DNA of 64,000 nucleotides from Bordetella genomosp. 13 (GTDB lineage: Bacteria > Pseudomonadota > Gammaproteobacteria > Burkholderiales > Burkholderiaceae_B), in contig NZ_CP021111.1 of assembly GCF_002119665.1 (NCBI RefSeq), forward strand, positions 2,356,001 through 2,420,000, in the 5' to 3' direction. Positions 44,306-52,753 of the stretch are shown here, one piece after another (position 1 is the stretch's first letter; every line of letters starts with the position of its first letter). A program made the translations under genes and the position numbers. The notes beneath the pieces are model-generated. The model searched no databases. It was not told the origin of the DNA and was given only the letters and a program-made list of their open reading frames with translations.

Positions 44306-44329
44306 GGCCGGGACCTCCACCCGGCCATG
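44290..44329 (-). promoter_or_regulatory. Competing hairpins in the TrpX-like gene leader
   Basis: On the minus strand, segment 1 CATGGCCGGG (44329-44320) pairs perfectly with segment 2 CCCGGCCATG (44312-44303). Segment 2 can instead pair over seven bases with segment 3 CATGGCC (44296-44290). The loop of hairpin 1:2 is TGGAGGT, a Shine-Dalgarno sequence. The layout looks like a switchable leader, 35-75 bases before the binding-protein gene. Hairpin 1:2 could alternatively be a terminator for sodC, 114 bases upstream. Confidence 0.55.
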
Positions 44330-44426
44330 CTGGCATGAGACGCGTAGTCTAACGCGTGTCCAACGGGCCACGCGGCCTTTGCGCCGGGGGAAATCCCTGA
44401 ATCGGTGCGGGAGAAACGCGGTCGGC

Positions 44427-44954
44427 CTACTTCACCACGCCGCACACGATCCGCGCGCCGCCGCCGCCCAGCTTCTGCGGGTGGTCGCTGTGATTGTCGC
44501 CGCCCGCGTGCACCATCAGCGCGCGGCCCTTCAGGTCGGACGCCTTCAGGCGCGGAGCCAGCACCGGATAGGTGGCCTTGCCATCGGCCGCGACGTACAG
44601 CGCCGGCAGGTCGCCCTTGTGGCCGCTGTCGTCGTAGGGGCCCTTGTGGGCGCCGGTCTTGTCCGGATCCCAATGTCCGCCCGCCGCGCCGCCAGGCGCG
44701 GTCTGGCCGTCCACGGGCCCCGGATCGCAGGAAGGATTGGCATGGACGTGAAAGCCGTGCAAGCCGGGCGGCAGGCCGAACAGGTCGGGCGTCAGCAGCG
44801 CCCCGTACTTGTTGTCCTGGATAGTGACCTTGCCGGCGCTCTGCTCCACGCCCTTGGGCCCGACGAAGGACATCTCCACCGCCGTCTGTGCGGCGCTCGC
44901 GCCGGCCGCCATGCCGGCAGCCACCACGGCGCCCGCCATCAGGATGGTCTTCAT
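44427..44954 (-). CDS. sodC: Periplasmic Cu/Zn superoxide dismutase
   Basis: A 175-residue exported superoxide dismutase with a signal peptide ending ASA (residue 21). Copper and zinc ligands are H69, H71, H94, H103, H112, D115 and H149 (LHGFHVHANPSCD, GGHWDPD, GHKGDLPAL, MVHAGGDNHSD). C76 and C171 form the usual disulfide. It removes superoxide in the periplasm. It is a single-gene unit upstream of the ABC set on the same strand. Confidence 0.96.
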   Translation of the reverse strand: MKTILMAGAVVAAGMAAGASAAQTAVEMSFVGPKGVEQSAGKVTIQDNKYGALLTPDLFGLPPGLHGFHVHANPSCDPGPVDGQTAPGGAAGGHWDPDKTGAHKGPYDDSGHKGDLPALYVAADGKATYPVLAPRLKASDLKGRALMVHAGGDNHSDHPQKLGGGGARIVCGVVK

Positions 44955-45099
44955 CGCATACTCCTTGCGCAAAGGCCCGCACTGCCTGCGGCCATGCCGC
45001 CGCAACGCGGGCCGGGGTGAGAGGCCTTCAAGTGTAGAAACGCCGGCGCGCCGCAGGCTTAACAGTCGGTAAGCGCCGGTGACCTCGCCGACGGCCGCC

Positions 45100-46077
45100 T
45101 CATTCCAGCGTCACGCCCGCGTCCTTCACCACCTTGGCCCAGCGCACCACTTCGCTGTCGACGAACTTGCCGAAGGCCGCGCCGGTCATGTCAGGAATGG
45201 CCGAACCGTTGCTGGCCCAGACCTCCTTGAGCTTCGGCGATTGCAGCGCCTTGGTGACCTGCGCGGTCATCTTGTCGATGGCCTCCTTCGGCGTGCCGGC
45301 CGGCGCCCACAGCGCATACCAGGTCGAGACCTCGTAGTTGGGCACGCCGGCCTCGGCGGCGGTGGGCACGTCGGGGAACGACGGGGAACGCTGCGCGGCG
45401 GCCACCGCCAGCGGCCGGATGCTGCCGGCGCGGATGTGGCTGGCCGACGAGCCGAGGCCGTCGAACGCCATGTCGACCTGGCCGCCGATCAGCGCCGACA
45501 GCATGGGGCCCGCGCCCTGGTAGGGCACGTCCACCAGCTTGACGCCGGTCTGCATGGCGAACAGCTCGCCGGCCAGATGGTGCGTGCTGCCCTTGCCTGC
45601 CGTGCCGAAGTTGATTTCGCCGGGCCGCTTCTTCACGTATTCCAGCAGCGACTTCAGATCCTTGACCGGCAGCTTCGTCGCATTCACCACGATGACCTGC
45701 GGCGGCTGTGCCAGCAGCGCGACCGGGACGAAGTCCTTCTGGATGTCGTAGCTCAGGTTCTTGTACAGCGAGGGGGCCAGGGCGTGGTGCGCGCCACCCA
45801 TGAAGAAGGTATAGCCGTCCGGCCGGGCCTTGGCCGCGAACGAGGCGCCCACGGTGCCGCCCGCGCCGCCCTTGTTGTCGATGACGACGCTCTGCCCCAT
45901 CTGCATGCCCAGTTGCTGGGCCAGCGGACGCGCGAAGGTGTCGGTGCCGCCGCCGGCGGGGAACGGCACGACCACGGTGATCGGCCGCTCGGGCCACTCG
46001 GCCAGCGCGCAGGCCGGCGCCAGCGCGGCAGCGCACAGGGTCATGGCAGCGGCGGCCGCGGTGATGGAATGTCTCAT
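45100..46077 (-). CDS. Bug/TctC-family receptor next to the malonate genes
   Basis: A 325-residue Bug receptor: signal peptide ending ALA (residue 26), ITVVVPFPAGGGTDTFAR, VVIDNKGGAGGTVGA, and STHHLAGELFAMQTG typical of the family. It follows the malonyl-CoA synthetase gene on the same strand, but 217 bases and a strong stem-loop separate them. It may bind malonate or a substituted malonate, in place of a MatC-type carrier. No carrier subunits are present, so transport cannot be explained from this window alone. Confidence 0.92.
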   Translation of the reverse strand: MRHSITAAAAAMTLCAAALAPACALAEWPERPITVVVPFPAGGGTDTFARPLAQQLGMQMGQSVVIDNKGGAGGTVGASFAAKARPDGYTFFMGGAHHALAPSLYKNLSYDIQKDFVPVALLAQPPQVIVVNATKLPVKDLKSLLEYVKKRPGEINFGTAGKGSTHHLAGELFAMQTGVKLVDVPYQGAGPMLSALIGGQVDMAFDGLGSSASHIRAGSIRPLAVAAAQRSPSFPDVPTAAEAGVPNYEVSTWYALWAPAGTPKEAIDKMTAQVTKALQSPKLKEVWASNGSAIPDMTGAAFGKFVDSEVVRWAKVVKDAGVTLE

Positions 46078-46246
46078 TGGTGTCTCCTCTTTGGTACAGC
46101 GCAGGACAGGCTGATGTGCCCGTCTGGTTTTATATGGCCGGCTACGCCCCTGCGGGCATGAGGCCGGTTCGATGAATCTGCAGCATCCAAAGCCTTGGTG
46201 TCGCGGAAAGAATGCGGATGAAACTCCTCTTGCTGGTTGATGGGGC

Positions 46247-46287
46247 GGCCGGGGGCTTCGTCGTCCGACGGACATCCGCCCCCGGCC
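46247..46287 (-). terminator. Stem-loop after the malonyl-CoA synthetase gene
   Basis: GGCCGGGGGC (46247-46256) pairs with GCCCCCGGCC (46278-46287). The loop itself holds a CGTCG/CGACG stem. It starts 8 bases after the synthetase stop. It probably ends or weakens transcription before the Bug gene, which would then need its own promoter; an AT patch (TATAAA on the minus strand near 46130) is a possible one. Confidence 0.6.
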
Positions 46288-46294
46288 GGAATGG

Positions 46295-47836
46295 CTACAG
46301 TGCCTGGTAGGTCTCGCGCAGCACGTTCTTCTGCACCTTGCCCATGGTGTTGCGGGGCAGCTGCCCGACCACGTGGATGCGCTTGGGCACCTTGAAATTG
46401 GCGATGCGCGATTTCAGTTCGGCCTGCATGGCCGCGGCGTCGAGTTGCTCGCCCGGGCGCGGCACCACCACGGCCACCACGGCTTCGCCGAAATCCGGAT
46501 GCGGCACGCCGATCACGGCGGATTCGGCCACGCCGGGCATGTCGTCGATGATCGTCTCGATCTCTTTCGGGTAGACGTTGTAGCCGCCCGAGATGATCAG
46601 GTCCTTGCTGCGGCCGACGATGGACAGGTAGTCGGGGCGCACCGGCTGGCCGGCCGATTCGCCGCCCCAGCGGCCCACGTCGCCCGTCTTGAACCAGCCG
46701 TCCTCGGTGAATTCTTCGCGTGTCTTCTCGGGCATGCGCCAATAGCCCGAAAAGACGTTGGGGCCGCGCACCTGCACGTTGCCGATCTCGCCGGGCGGCT
46801 GCGGCTTGCCGGCGTCGTCCACCACGCGCACCTCCACGCCCGGCAGCGGCTTGCCCACCGTGCCGCCCAGGCGCTCGCCTTCTTCGCGCAGGTACGGATT
46901 GGAAGTGAGCATGACGGTCTCGCTCATGCCGTACCTTTCGAGGATGGTGTGGCCGGTGCGCTCGCGGAAGGCGTTGAAGGTCTCGGTAAGCAGCGGCGCC
47001 GATCCCGAGACGAACAGACGCATGTTGCGGCAGGCCTCGCGGTCGAAGCGGGGCTCGGCCAGCAGGCGCACGTAGTACGTCGGCACGCCCATCATCACGG
47101 TGCTGCGCGGCAGGTAGCGCAGTGCCTGCTCCACGTCGAGCTTGGGCAGCCAGATCATGCGCGCGCCGGCCAGCAGCGCGCCATGAGAGGCCACGAACAG
47201 CCCGTGCACGTGGAAGATGGGCAGCATGTGCAGCAGCACGTCGTCGGAGCGCCAGCCCCAGTACTCGTGCAGCGTGCGGGCGTTCGACGCCAGGTTGCCG
47301 TGCGACAGCATGGCGCCCTTGCTGCGGCCGGTGGTACCCGAGGTATACAGGATGGCCGCCAGGTCGTCGGCCTCGCGCGGGACGGTATGGAAGGTCTGCG
47401 GCAGGGCCGCGGCGGCCGCCAGCAGGCTGCCGCCCCGCTGCTCGTCCAGCGTGTACACGTGGGCGGTGCCTGCCTTGTCGGCGGCGCGCTTCACCCATTC
47501 CAGGTTGGCGGGCGAGCACACCACCACCGCCGGCTCGGCGTTGCCCAGGAAGTACTCGATCTCGGATTCGCGATACGCCGTGTTCAGGGGCAGATAGACC
47601 AGGCCGGCGCGCAGCGTGGCCAGGTACAGCAACAGGGCTTCGGGCGACTTCTCGACCTGCACGGCCACCCGCGCGTCCTTGGGCAGGCCCAACGACGCCA
47701 GCAGGTTGGCCAGGCAGGCGGTGGCACGATCGATGTCGTCCCAGGTGTAGAGCAGGTCCGGCGTCTCCAGCGCGATCGCGCCGCGGTCCGCGGGGAAGCC
47801 GCTCTCCAGCACCGCATAAAGGTTGGCGTTGCTCAC
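46295..47836 (-). CDS. matB: Malonyl-CoA synthetase (MatB-like acyl-CoA ligase)
   Basis: A 513-residue AMP-forming ligase that makes malonyl-CoA from malonate, CoA and ATP. The phosphate loop TSGTTGRSKG is at 165-174, with LPIFHVHGLF, RYGMSETVM, GWFKTGDVG, GRSKDLIISGGYNVYP and the catalytic lysine in RNTMGKVQKN. The match to MatB rather than to other ligases rests on overall resemblance and on the malonyl-CoA decarboxylase in the same operon. The start is GTG at 47836, with GGAG 10 bases upstream. Confidence 0.92.
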   Translation of the reverse strand: MSNANLYAVLESGFPADRGAIALETPDLLYTWDDIDRATACLANLLASLGLPKDARVAVQVEKSPEALLLYLATLRAGLVYLPLNTAYRESEIEYFLGNAEPAVVVCSPANLEWVKRAADKAGTAHVYTLDEQRGGSLLAAAAALPQTFHTVPREADDLAAILYTSGTTGRSKGAMLSHGNLASNARTLHEYWGWRSDDVLLHMLPIFHVHGLFVASHGALLAGARMIWLPKLDVEQALRYLPRSTVMMGVPTYYVRLLAEPRFDREACRNMRLFVSGSAPLLTETFNAFRERTGHTILERYGMSETVMLTSNPYLREEGERLGGTVGKPLPGVEVRVVDDAGKPQPPGEIGNVQVRGPNVFSGYWRMPEKTREEFTEDGWFKTGDVGRWGGESAGQPVRPDYLSIVGRSKDLIISGGYNVYPKEIETIIDDMPGVAESAVIGVPHPDFGEAVVAVVVPRPGEQLDAAAMQAELKSRIANFKVPKRIHVVGQLPRNTMGKVQKNVLRETYQAL

Positions 47837-47841
47837 CTTGT

Positions 47842-48645
47842 CTAGTCTCCGGTAAAGGTGGGGGACTGGCCGGCCAGGAAGGCGCGCACGCCCTCGGCAT
47901 GGTCGCGGCTGTCCGCGTATGAAAAATAATCCTGGTACTCGGCTTCGGTCAGCGGCGCGGGGTCGAGCAGCCGGCGCGACAGCCGCTTGTTGATGCGCGC
48001 CGCCCGGGGCGCCCCCGTTAGAATGCCCGCGATGCATTCCTGCGCCGCGGCCTCCAGCGCGCCATCCGGCACGGTACGCGTCAACAGCCCCAGCCGCAAT
48101 GCCTCGGCCGCGCCGAACACGCGGCCTTCCAGAAGGATGGCCAGCGTGGCCGCGCGTCCGGCCAGGGCCAGCAGCCCCCGCATCTCGTCGGGCGCCATGG
48201 GAAAACCCAGCCGATTGATGGGCACGCCGAAGCGCGACGAGTCCGTGGCGATGCGCAGGTCGCACTGGCAGGCGATCTCGAGCCCGCCGCCCACGCACAC
48301 GCCTTCGATGGCGGCCACCACGGGATGCGGACACATGGCCACCGCATGCAGCGCGGGCGCCAGCACGTCGCGGTGATAACGCTGCACGCCGGCCTGGTCC
48401 GGCCGCACGCGCGGAAACTCGCGGATGTCGGCGCCGGCCGCGAAATTGCCGCCCTCGCCCGCCACCACCACGCAGCGCACGCTGTCGTCGGCCGACAAGG
48501 CGTCGAACACCTCGCGCAGCTGCGTCCACATCGCCACCGTGATGGCGTTGAGCCGCCCGGGATGCGACAGCGTGATGTGGGCCACGGCCCCGTCGCGGCG
48601 CAGCAGCACGCGGCCCGCGGTTTGATTCGTTGCGGCGGCGTTCAT
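47842..48645 (-). CDS. Crotonase-family protein of the malonate operon
   Basis: A 267-residue crotonase. The CoA-oxyanion residues are present (NFAAGADIREF and VCVGGGLEIACQCD). E123 matches the first catalytic glutamate of enoyl-CoA hydratase, but the second (FGQPE in rat) reads FGVPI here, so ordinary hydratase chemistry is doubtful. Its start overlaps the decarboxylase stop by four bases and it is followed within 5 bases by matB. It may process a substituted malonate-derived acyl-CoA, or isomerise one. Confidence 0.85.
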   Translation of the reverse strand: MNAAATNQTAGRVLLRRDGAVAHITLSHPGRLNAITVAMWTQLREVFDALSADDSVRCVVVAGEGGNFAAGADIREFPRVRPDQAGVQRYHRDVLAPALHAVAMCPHPVVAAIEGVCVGGGLEIACQCDLRIATDSSRFGVPINRLGFPMAPDEMRGLLALAGRAATLAILLEGRVFGAAEALRLGLLTRTVPDGALEAAAQECIAGILTGAPRAARINKRLSRRLLDPAPLTEAEYQDYFSYADSRDHAEGVRAFLAGQSPTFTGD

Positions 48646-49955
48646 GCGAGGCGCGCGATGGCGCGGCTGGCGGATGGCTTGCCCTGCCCCAGGCGCGACA
48701 GGTTGTCGTCCAGCTTGTCCAGCTCGTACAGGTAGTTGACCATCATGCCGCACGACTGCTGCAAGCCCTTGGCGGAGACGTCGGCCGCCCAGTTCAGGCG
48801 TTCGGCGCGGGCGCCGTTGCCCAGATGGAAGCGCGCCACCGGATCGACCGGCTGGCCGTTCTTCATGGCCTGCACATAGTGCGCGGCCAGCCTAAGCCCG
48901 GCACGGCGCAGCGCTTCGCTGGGCTTGCCGGTGGCCGACCGGGCCAGGCGCTCGGCCCAGCGCGCGCCATCCGGCGCGCCGGCGCGCACGCGGTTCTTGC
49001 CCTCGCGCACGATCTGCTCGACCTCCTGCGCGGAGAGTTTCGACAACCAGTCACGCAGGCCCGGCATGGGCGACAGCGTGGCGAAGGACTTCAGGCGAGG
49101 CTGCTCTTCGAGCAGCCGCTCGATGACGCGCTTGAGCAGGAAGTTGCCGAAACTGATGCCGCGCAGGCCGGCCTGCGTGTTCGAGATGGAATAGAAGATG
49201 GCCCAGCGCGCCTTGTCCAGGTCGGGCGCGGGCGCCTGCGTGTCCAGCAGCGCCTGCACGTCGTCGGCCATCTGCGCCGAGAAGGCCACCTCGACGAAGA
49301 TGAGCGGCACGTCCGGCATCTGCGGATGGAAGTAGGCGTAGCAGCGGCGGTCGCCCGCCACGCGGTGGCGCAGGTCGTCCCACGAACGGATCTCGTGCAC
49401 CGCCTCGTAGATGATCAGCTTCTCCAGCAGCGACGCAGGCGAATCCCAGGTGAGGCGGCGCAGTTCGAGCAGGCCCACGTCGAACCAGGCCGACAGCAGC
49501 TCTTCCAGCTCCTTGTCCAGCGGCTGCAGGCCCGCCACCTGCTTGCGCCAGCGCAGCATGTCGGCCCGCAGGTCGACCAGGAAGCGCAGTCCATCCGGCA
49601 GCGCATTGAAGCGCTTGAACATGCGCGTGCAGGGCTCGCTGCGCTCGCGGCATGCCTCGGCGGCCTGCGCCAGCGCACCCAGCATGGCGCGGCGCCGCTT
49701 GCCGTCGGCGGCGGTATAGCCGGCGCACCACAGGCGAGCCAGCTTGTTGGCAGCCACGTCGGTCAGGCGCGCGTTCAGCAGCGGTTCCACCGCGGCCGCG
49801 TCCGGTACCGGGTCGCGCTCCCACAGGCGGCTGATGCGCGCCATCAGCCCCCCGGCCTCGACATTCGGTTCCGCCTCGGCTGGCGCCGCAACGGGCTTGG
49901 CTGCTTCAAGTGCGCGCGGCGCGCGCGCGCGGGCGAGCGTTTCGGGAACGGACAT
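48642..49955 (-). CDS. matA: Malonyl-CoA decarboxylase
   Basis: A 437-residue malonyl-CoA decarboxylase, converting malonyl-CoA to acetyl-CoA. The catalytic serine S295 lies in SFATLSPMPGLRDWL, and the catalytic histidine H377 in ARFHLGNGARAERLNW. Both motifs are diagnostic of the family. Residues 1-40 are an alanine-proline lead-in encoded in the 50 bases and beyond that overlap the GntR gene. With matB it converts malonate to acetyl-CoA, which isocitrate lyase at 23.6 kb could help assimilate. Confidence 0.96.
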   Translation of the reverse strand: MSVPETLARARAPRALEAAKPVAAPAEAEPNVEAGGLMARISRLWERDPVPDAAAVEPLLNARLTDVAANKLARLWCAGYTAADGKRRRAMLGALAQAAEACRERSEPCTRMFKRFNALPDGLRFLVDLRADMLRWRKQVAGLQPLDKELEELLSAWFDVGLLELRRLTWDSPASLLEKLIIYEAVHEIRSWDDLRHRVAGDRRCYAYFHPQMPDVPLIFVEVAFSAQMADDVQALLDTQAPAPDLDKARWAIFYSISNTQAGLRGISFGNFLLKRVIERLLEEQPRLKSFATLSPMPGLRDWLSKLSAQEVEQIVREGKNRVRAGAPDGARWAERLARSATGKPSEALRRAGLRLAAHYVQAMKNGQPVDPVARFHLGNGARAERLNWAADVSAKGLQQSCGMMVNYLYELDKLDDNLSRLGQGKPSASRAIARLA

Positions 49956-50751
49956 GGACGTCGGCCTCCGGAAGGGCGATTTGAGTGAGCATGACGGGCG
50001 CAGCGGCTGGCTGGGCGGCCTCTGCATCAGGTTTGGCGGCGGCATCCGCGGCCGCCTTCGCGGCCATGCGCGCGGCGGCAGGTTCGCCCGCGGACGCGTC
50101 GGAGCGGGCCAGTTCGCGCAGGGCGTCGAGCTGGCGCAGCAGATGCTTGCGCGCCAGCGCTTCCGCCCCTTCGGGATCCCGCGCCTTCAGCGCGGCGAAG
50201 ATGGCCATGTGCTCGGCGCAGGATTCGTCGATGCGGCCCGGCAGCGCCAGGCTCTTGTGGCGGAACAGGCTGAGCACCTTGCGCAGCCCGCCGACCATGT
50301 CGGACAGCCACCGATTGTCGGCCAGCGCCTGCACGGCCTCGTGGATGCGGGCGTTGGTGTCGTAGTACTCGTCCACCCTGCCCGCCGCCGCGTGCCCCTG
50401 CAGCGCGCGATGCCAGGGCTCGAGCCTGCGCAGGTCGGCGGCGCTGGCCTTCAGCGCGGCCTCGTAGGCGCAGCGGCCTTCCAGCATGGCCATCAACGGA
50501 AAGATCTGTTCGAGGTCGGCAACGGACAGCTCGCTGACGAAGCATCCGCGCCCGGGCTCGAGCCGCACCAGCCCCTCGGTGGCCAGCACCTTCAAGGCCT
50601 CGCGCAGCGGAGTCCGCGAGATGCCCAACTGCCGCGTCAGGCTGGCCTCGTCGATCCACGCCCCCGCTGCCAACGAGCGCGAACGGATCATGTCGCGCAG
50701 CCGATCGGCGACCTCGAGGTAGAGCGCCTGACGAATGATGGGAGCGGTCAT
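49906..50751 (-). CDS. matR: GntR-family (FCD) regulator of the malonate operon, MatR-like
   Basis: A 281-residue FadR-type regulator. The winged helix is near residues 8-75 (LYLEVADRLRDMIRSRSLAAG, then LGISRTPLREALKVLATEGL) and the FCD domain follows (DTNARIHEAVQALADNRW). The last 60 residues are alanine-rich and overlap the decarboxylase gene by 50 bases. ATG at 50751 is preferred; an upstream in-frame ATG at 50781 lies in the centre of a palindromic operator. As the first gene of the operon it probably controls itself and the malonate genes, as MatR does in rhizobia. Confidence 0.9.
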   Translation of the reverse strand: MTAPIIRQALYLEVADRLRDMIRSRSLAAGAWIDEASLTRQLGISRTPLREALKVLATEGLVRLEPGRGCFVSELSVADLEQIFPLMAMLEGRCAYEAALKASAADLRRLEPWHRALQGHAAAGRVDEYYDTNARIHEAVQALADNRWLSDMVGGLRKVLSLFRHKSLALPGRIDESCAEHMAIFAALKARDPEGAEALARKHLLRQLDALRELARSDASAGEPAAARMAAKAAADAAAKPDAEAAQPAAAPVMLTQIALPEADVHVRSRNARPRARAART

Positions 50752-50770
50752 GTGCGGCAGCCGGTGAACG

Positions 50771-50789
50771 CCATAATTCATAATTATGG
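50771..50789. promoter_or_regulatory. GntR operator candidate of the malonate operon
   Basis: CCATAATT and AATTATGG are perfect 8-base arms around CAT, 20 bases upstream of the chosen GntR start. FCD-type GntR proteins bind short palindromes of this kind near their own promoters. Confidence 0.65.
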
Positions 50790-50902
50790 AAAGCTCACAT
50801 TAGCACGCGACCACGCCGGCGGGAACCCCTGCGGAAATTTATTTTTGGCCGTCGTGCCGGGCCGGCGCGGGGGGCCTTCGGGCGACACCGGCCCTCGCCG
50901 GC

Positions 50903-51682
50903 CTAGAAATGCAGTACGCCCTGCACGGCGTGCTGCATCAAGGATCTCGCCCAGCGACGCGCCGGCAGTCCATATGTCGACTCAACCACTTCGGCCCGCG
51001 CCATCAGGTCCGCCGCGCTTACCTGCAGGTCCGGCCCGCTGAACGCCAGCACGATGCGGTTGCCCGCGTCGATCTCGGGCAGCAGCACGATGCGTCCGTC
51101 GAACGCCTTGATGAGATTCTGGATATTGCGATCGAAGCTTTCGTGCTGGCCGAACAGGTTCACCGCCAGGATGCCGACCTCGCCCAGCACCTGCCGGCAC
51201 CCCATGTAGAAGCCCGCCGAATCGCGCACCGGGCCGCGGGCCTGCGCGTCGTACAGGTCCACCATCAGCACCGGGCAGGTGCCGAAATTCGCAGGGTCGA
51301 CCACCCACTGGCCCGCGTCCGCATGATGGATGGTCAGGCGGGGCGACGTGGGCAGCCGGAAGAACAGCTGGCACACCGACGTGACGCGCGGATTCCATTC
51401 CACGACGGTCAGCGGACTGCGCGTGTGCTTCATGCAGAAGCGCGCCAGCGACCCCGCGCCCAGGCCCAGCATGCCGATCTGCGCCTGCTTCGGAGGATCG
51501 AGGAACAGCAGCCAACCCATCATCTGGGCGGTGTATTCCAGCACCAATTCGGCGGGATCGTCCATGCGCATCGCGCCCTGGACCCATTCGGTGCTGAAGT
51601 GCAGATAGCGAATGCCGTCGGCTTCGGAAAGCGAGGGCATGTCGGACGGCGCGGGAGTGTTGCGGGCGGGGGATTTCGGCAT
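50903..51682 (-). CDS. Spermidine-synthase-like methyltransferase-fold protein
   Basis: A 259-residue protein of the spermidine synthase-like group. The nucleotide-binding loop reads MLGLGAGSLARF (71-82), followed by VVEWNP (93-98), ADAGQWV, and VLMVDLYDAQ in the active-site region. Typical spermidine synthases have a conserved second aspartate and polyamine-binding residues that I cannot place with confidence, so it may be a related enzyme without polyamine activity. It lies between the dehydrogenase operon and the malonate regulator on the same strand, 31 bases after the former. Confidence 0.78.
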   Translation of the reverse strand: MPKSPARNTPAPSDMPSLSEADGIRYLHFSTEWVQGAMRMDDPAELVLEYTAQMMGWLLFLDPPKQAQIGMLGLGAGSLARFCMKHTRSPLTVVEWNPRVTSVCQLFFRLPTSPRLTIHHADAGQWVVDPANFGTCPVLMVDLYDAQARGPVRDSAGFYMGCRQVLGEVGILAVNLFGQHESFDRNIQNLIKAFDGRIVLLPEIDAGNRIVLAFSGPDLQVSAADLMARAEVVESTYGLPARRWARSLMQHAVQGVLHF

Positions 51683-51713
51683 CGGCGCATTGTAGCCATG
51701 CGCCGCGCAGTCG

Positions 51714-52748
51714 CTACACGGCAGCGATGTCCCAGAGACGGTCCAGCGCATCGGCCTGCGTGATCTCGGCTTCCAGCAACGCCGCCAGCCTCAGCACCCG
51801 CTTCAGGTACAGGTGCACGTCGCACTCCCAGGTGATGCCCATGGCGCCATGCACCTGTATCGCGCCCTGGACCGTGCGCCTTGCGCCGTCGACGGCAAGA
51901 AGCTGAGCAGCCAGGCAGGCACGTTCCGCATCGGCGGCGCCCTCGTCCAGCGCCTGCGCGGCGTGCCGGGCTGCCAGGCGCGCGTCGTCCAGCGCCATCC
52001 AATCGTCGGCGAGCCTGTGCTTGACGGCCTGGTTCGCGCCGATGGGCCTGTCGAACTGCCGGCGTTGCGTCGCGTACTGCGATGCGGCCTGCAATGCGGC
52101 GTCCGCCGCCCCGACCATCTCGGCCGCGCGCAGTAGCCGCAGGCGCGACAAGGCGTCATCGCATGCGCGCGGCGGCAGCTCCACGTCCAGTTCCTCCAGG
52201 CTGTCCAGCCGAGGCGCCAGCGCCACGGGCATGGTCGGGTCCAGGCCCTGAGAGCCCGACAGCGGGGCGCAGCGCATCAGGCGCAGCACGCCCGGCTCCA
52301 CGCGCTCGCAGGCCAGCACAGGCGCGCCCGCGGCTGCCCCTTCGACGAAAGCCGTGCCATCGGACCGCAGGCTGGCCATGGCGTACCATGCCGAGCCCGC
52401 AGCCAGAGGAGCAAGCCAGTTGCGCAACGCGGGCGGCACGGGATCCAGTTGCGTGCACAGGGCGGGAAGCAGCGCCATGTTGGCAACCAGCGGCAGGCCC
52501 ACCAGATGGCGCCCGGCCTCCTGGGCCACCAGCCACGCGTCCAGGGTGCCCAGCGCCGAGCCGCCCAAGTCATCGGGGGCCAGCATGGCGGGCCAACCCT
52601 GTTCGGCCAGCTCCTTCCACAGTTCGTGCCGAGCGGCTGCCGGCGCATTGCACGCCTGGCGGGCGCGCGACACCGGGTGGCGTTCGGAGAAGTACCGTTG
52701 CGCGGCGTCGCGCAACAGGCATTGCGCTTCGGTCAGGTCGAAACTCAT
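51714..52748 (-). CDS. Acyl-CoA dehydrogenase, small divergent subunit (pair 1, B)
   Basis: A 344-residue member of the acyl-CoA dehydrogenase family. The C-terminal helical half is clear (YATQRRQFDRPIGANQAVKH and AIQVHGAMGITWECDVHLYLKR). The middle beta domain is degenerate: no ExGxGSD-type flavin loop can be found. This is what is seen in the partner subunit of heteromeric dehydrogenases. The gene follows subunit A by 5 bases. It likely completes the active enzyme with A rather than working alone. Confidence 0.88.
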   Translation of the reverse strand: MSFDLTEAQCLLRDAAQRYFSERHPVSRARQACNAPAAARHELWKELAEQGWPAMLAPDDLGGSALGTLDAWLVAQEAGRHLVGLPLVANMALLPALCTQLDPVPPALRNWLAPLAAGSAWYAMASLRSDGTAFVEGAAAGAPVLACERVEPGVLRLMRCAPLSGSQGLDPTMPVALAPRLDSLEELDVELPPRACDDALSRLRLLRAAEMVGAADAALQAASQYATQRRQFDRPIGANQAVKHRLADDWMALDDARLAARHAAQALDEGAADAERACLAAQLLAVDGARRTVQGAIQVHGAMGITWECDVHLYLKRVLRLAALLEAEITQADALDRLWDIAAV

Positions 52749-52753
52749 GGCGT

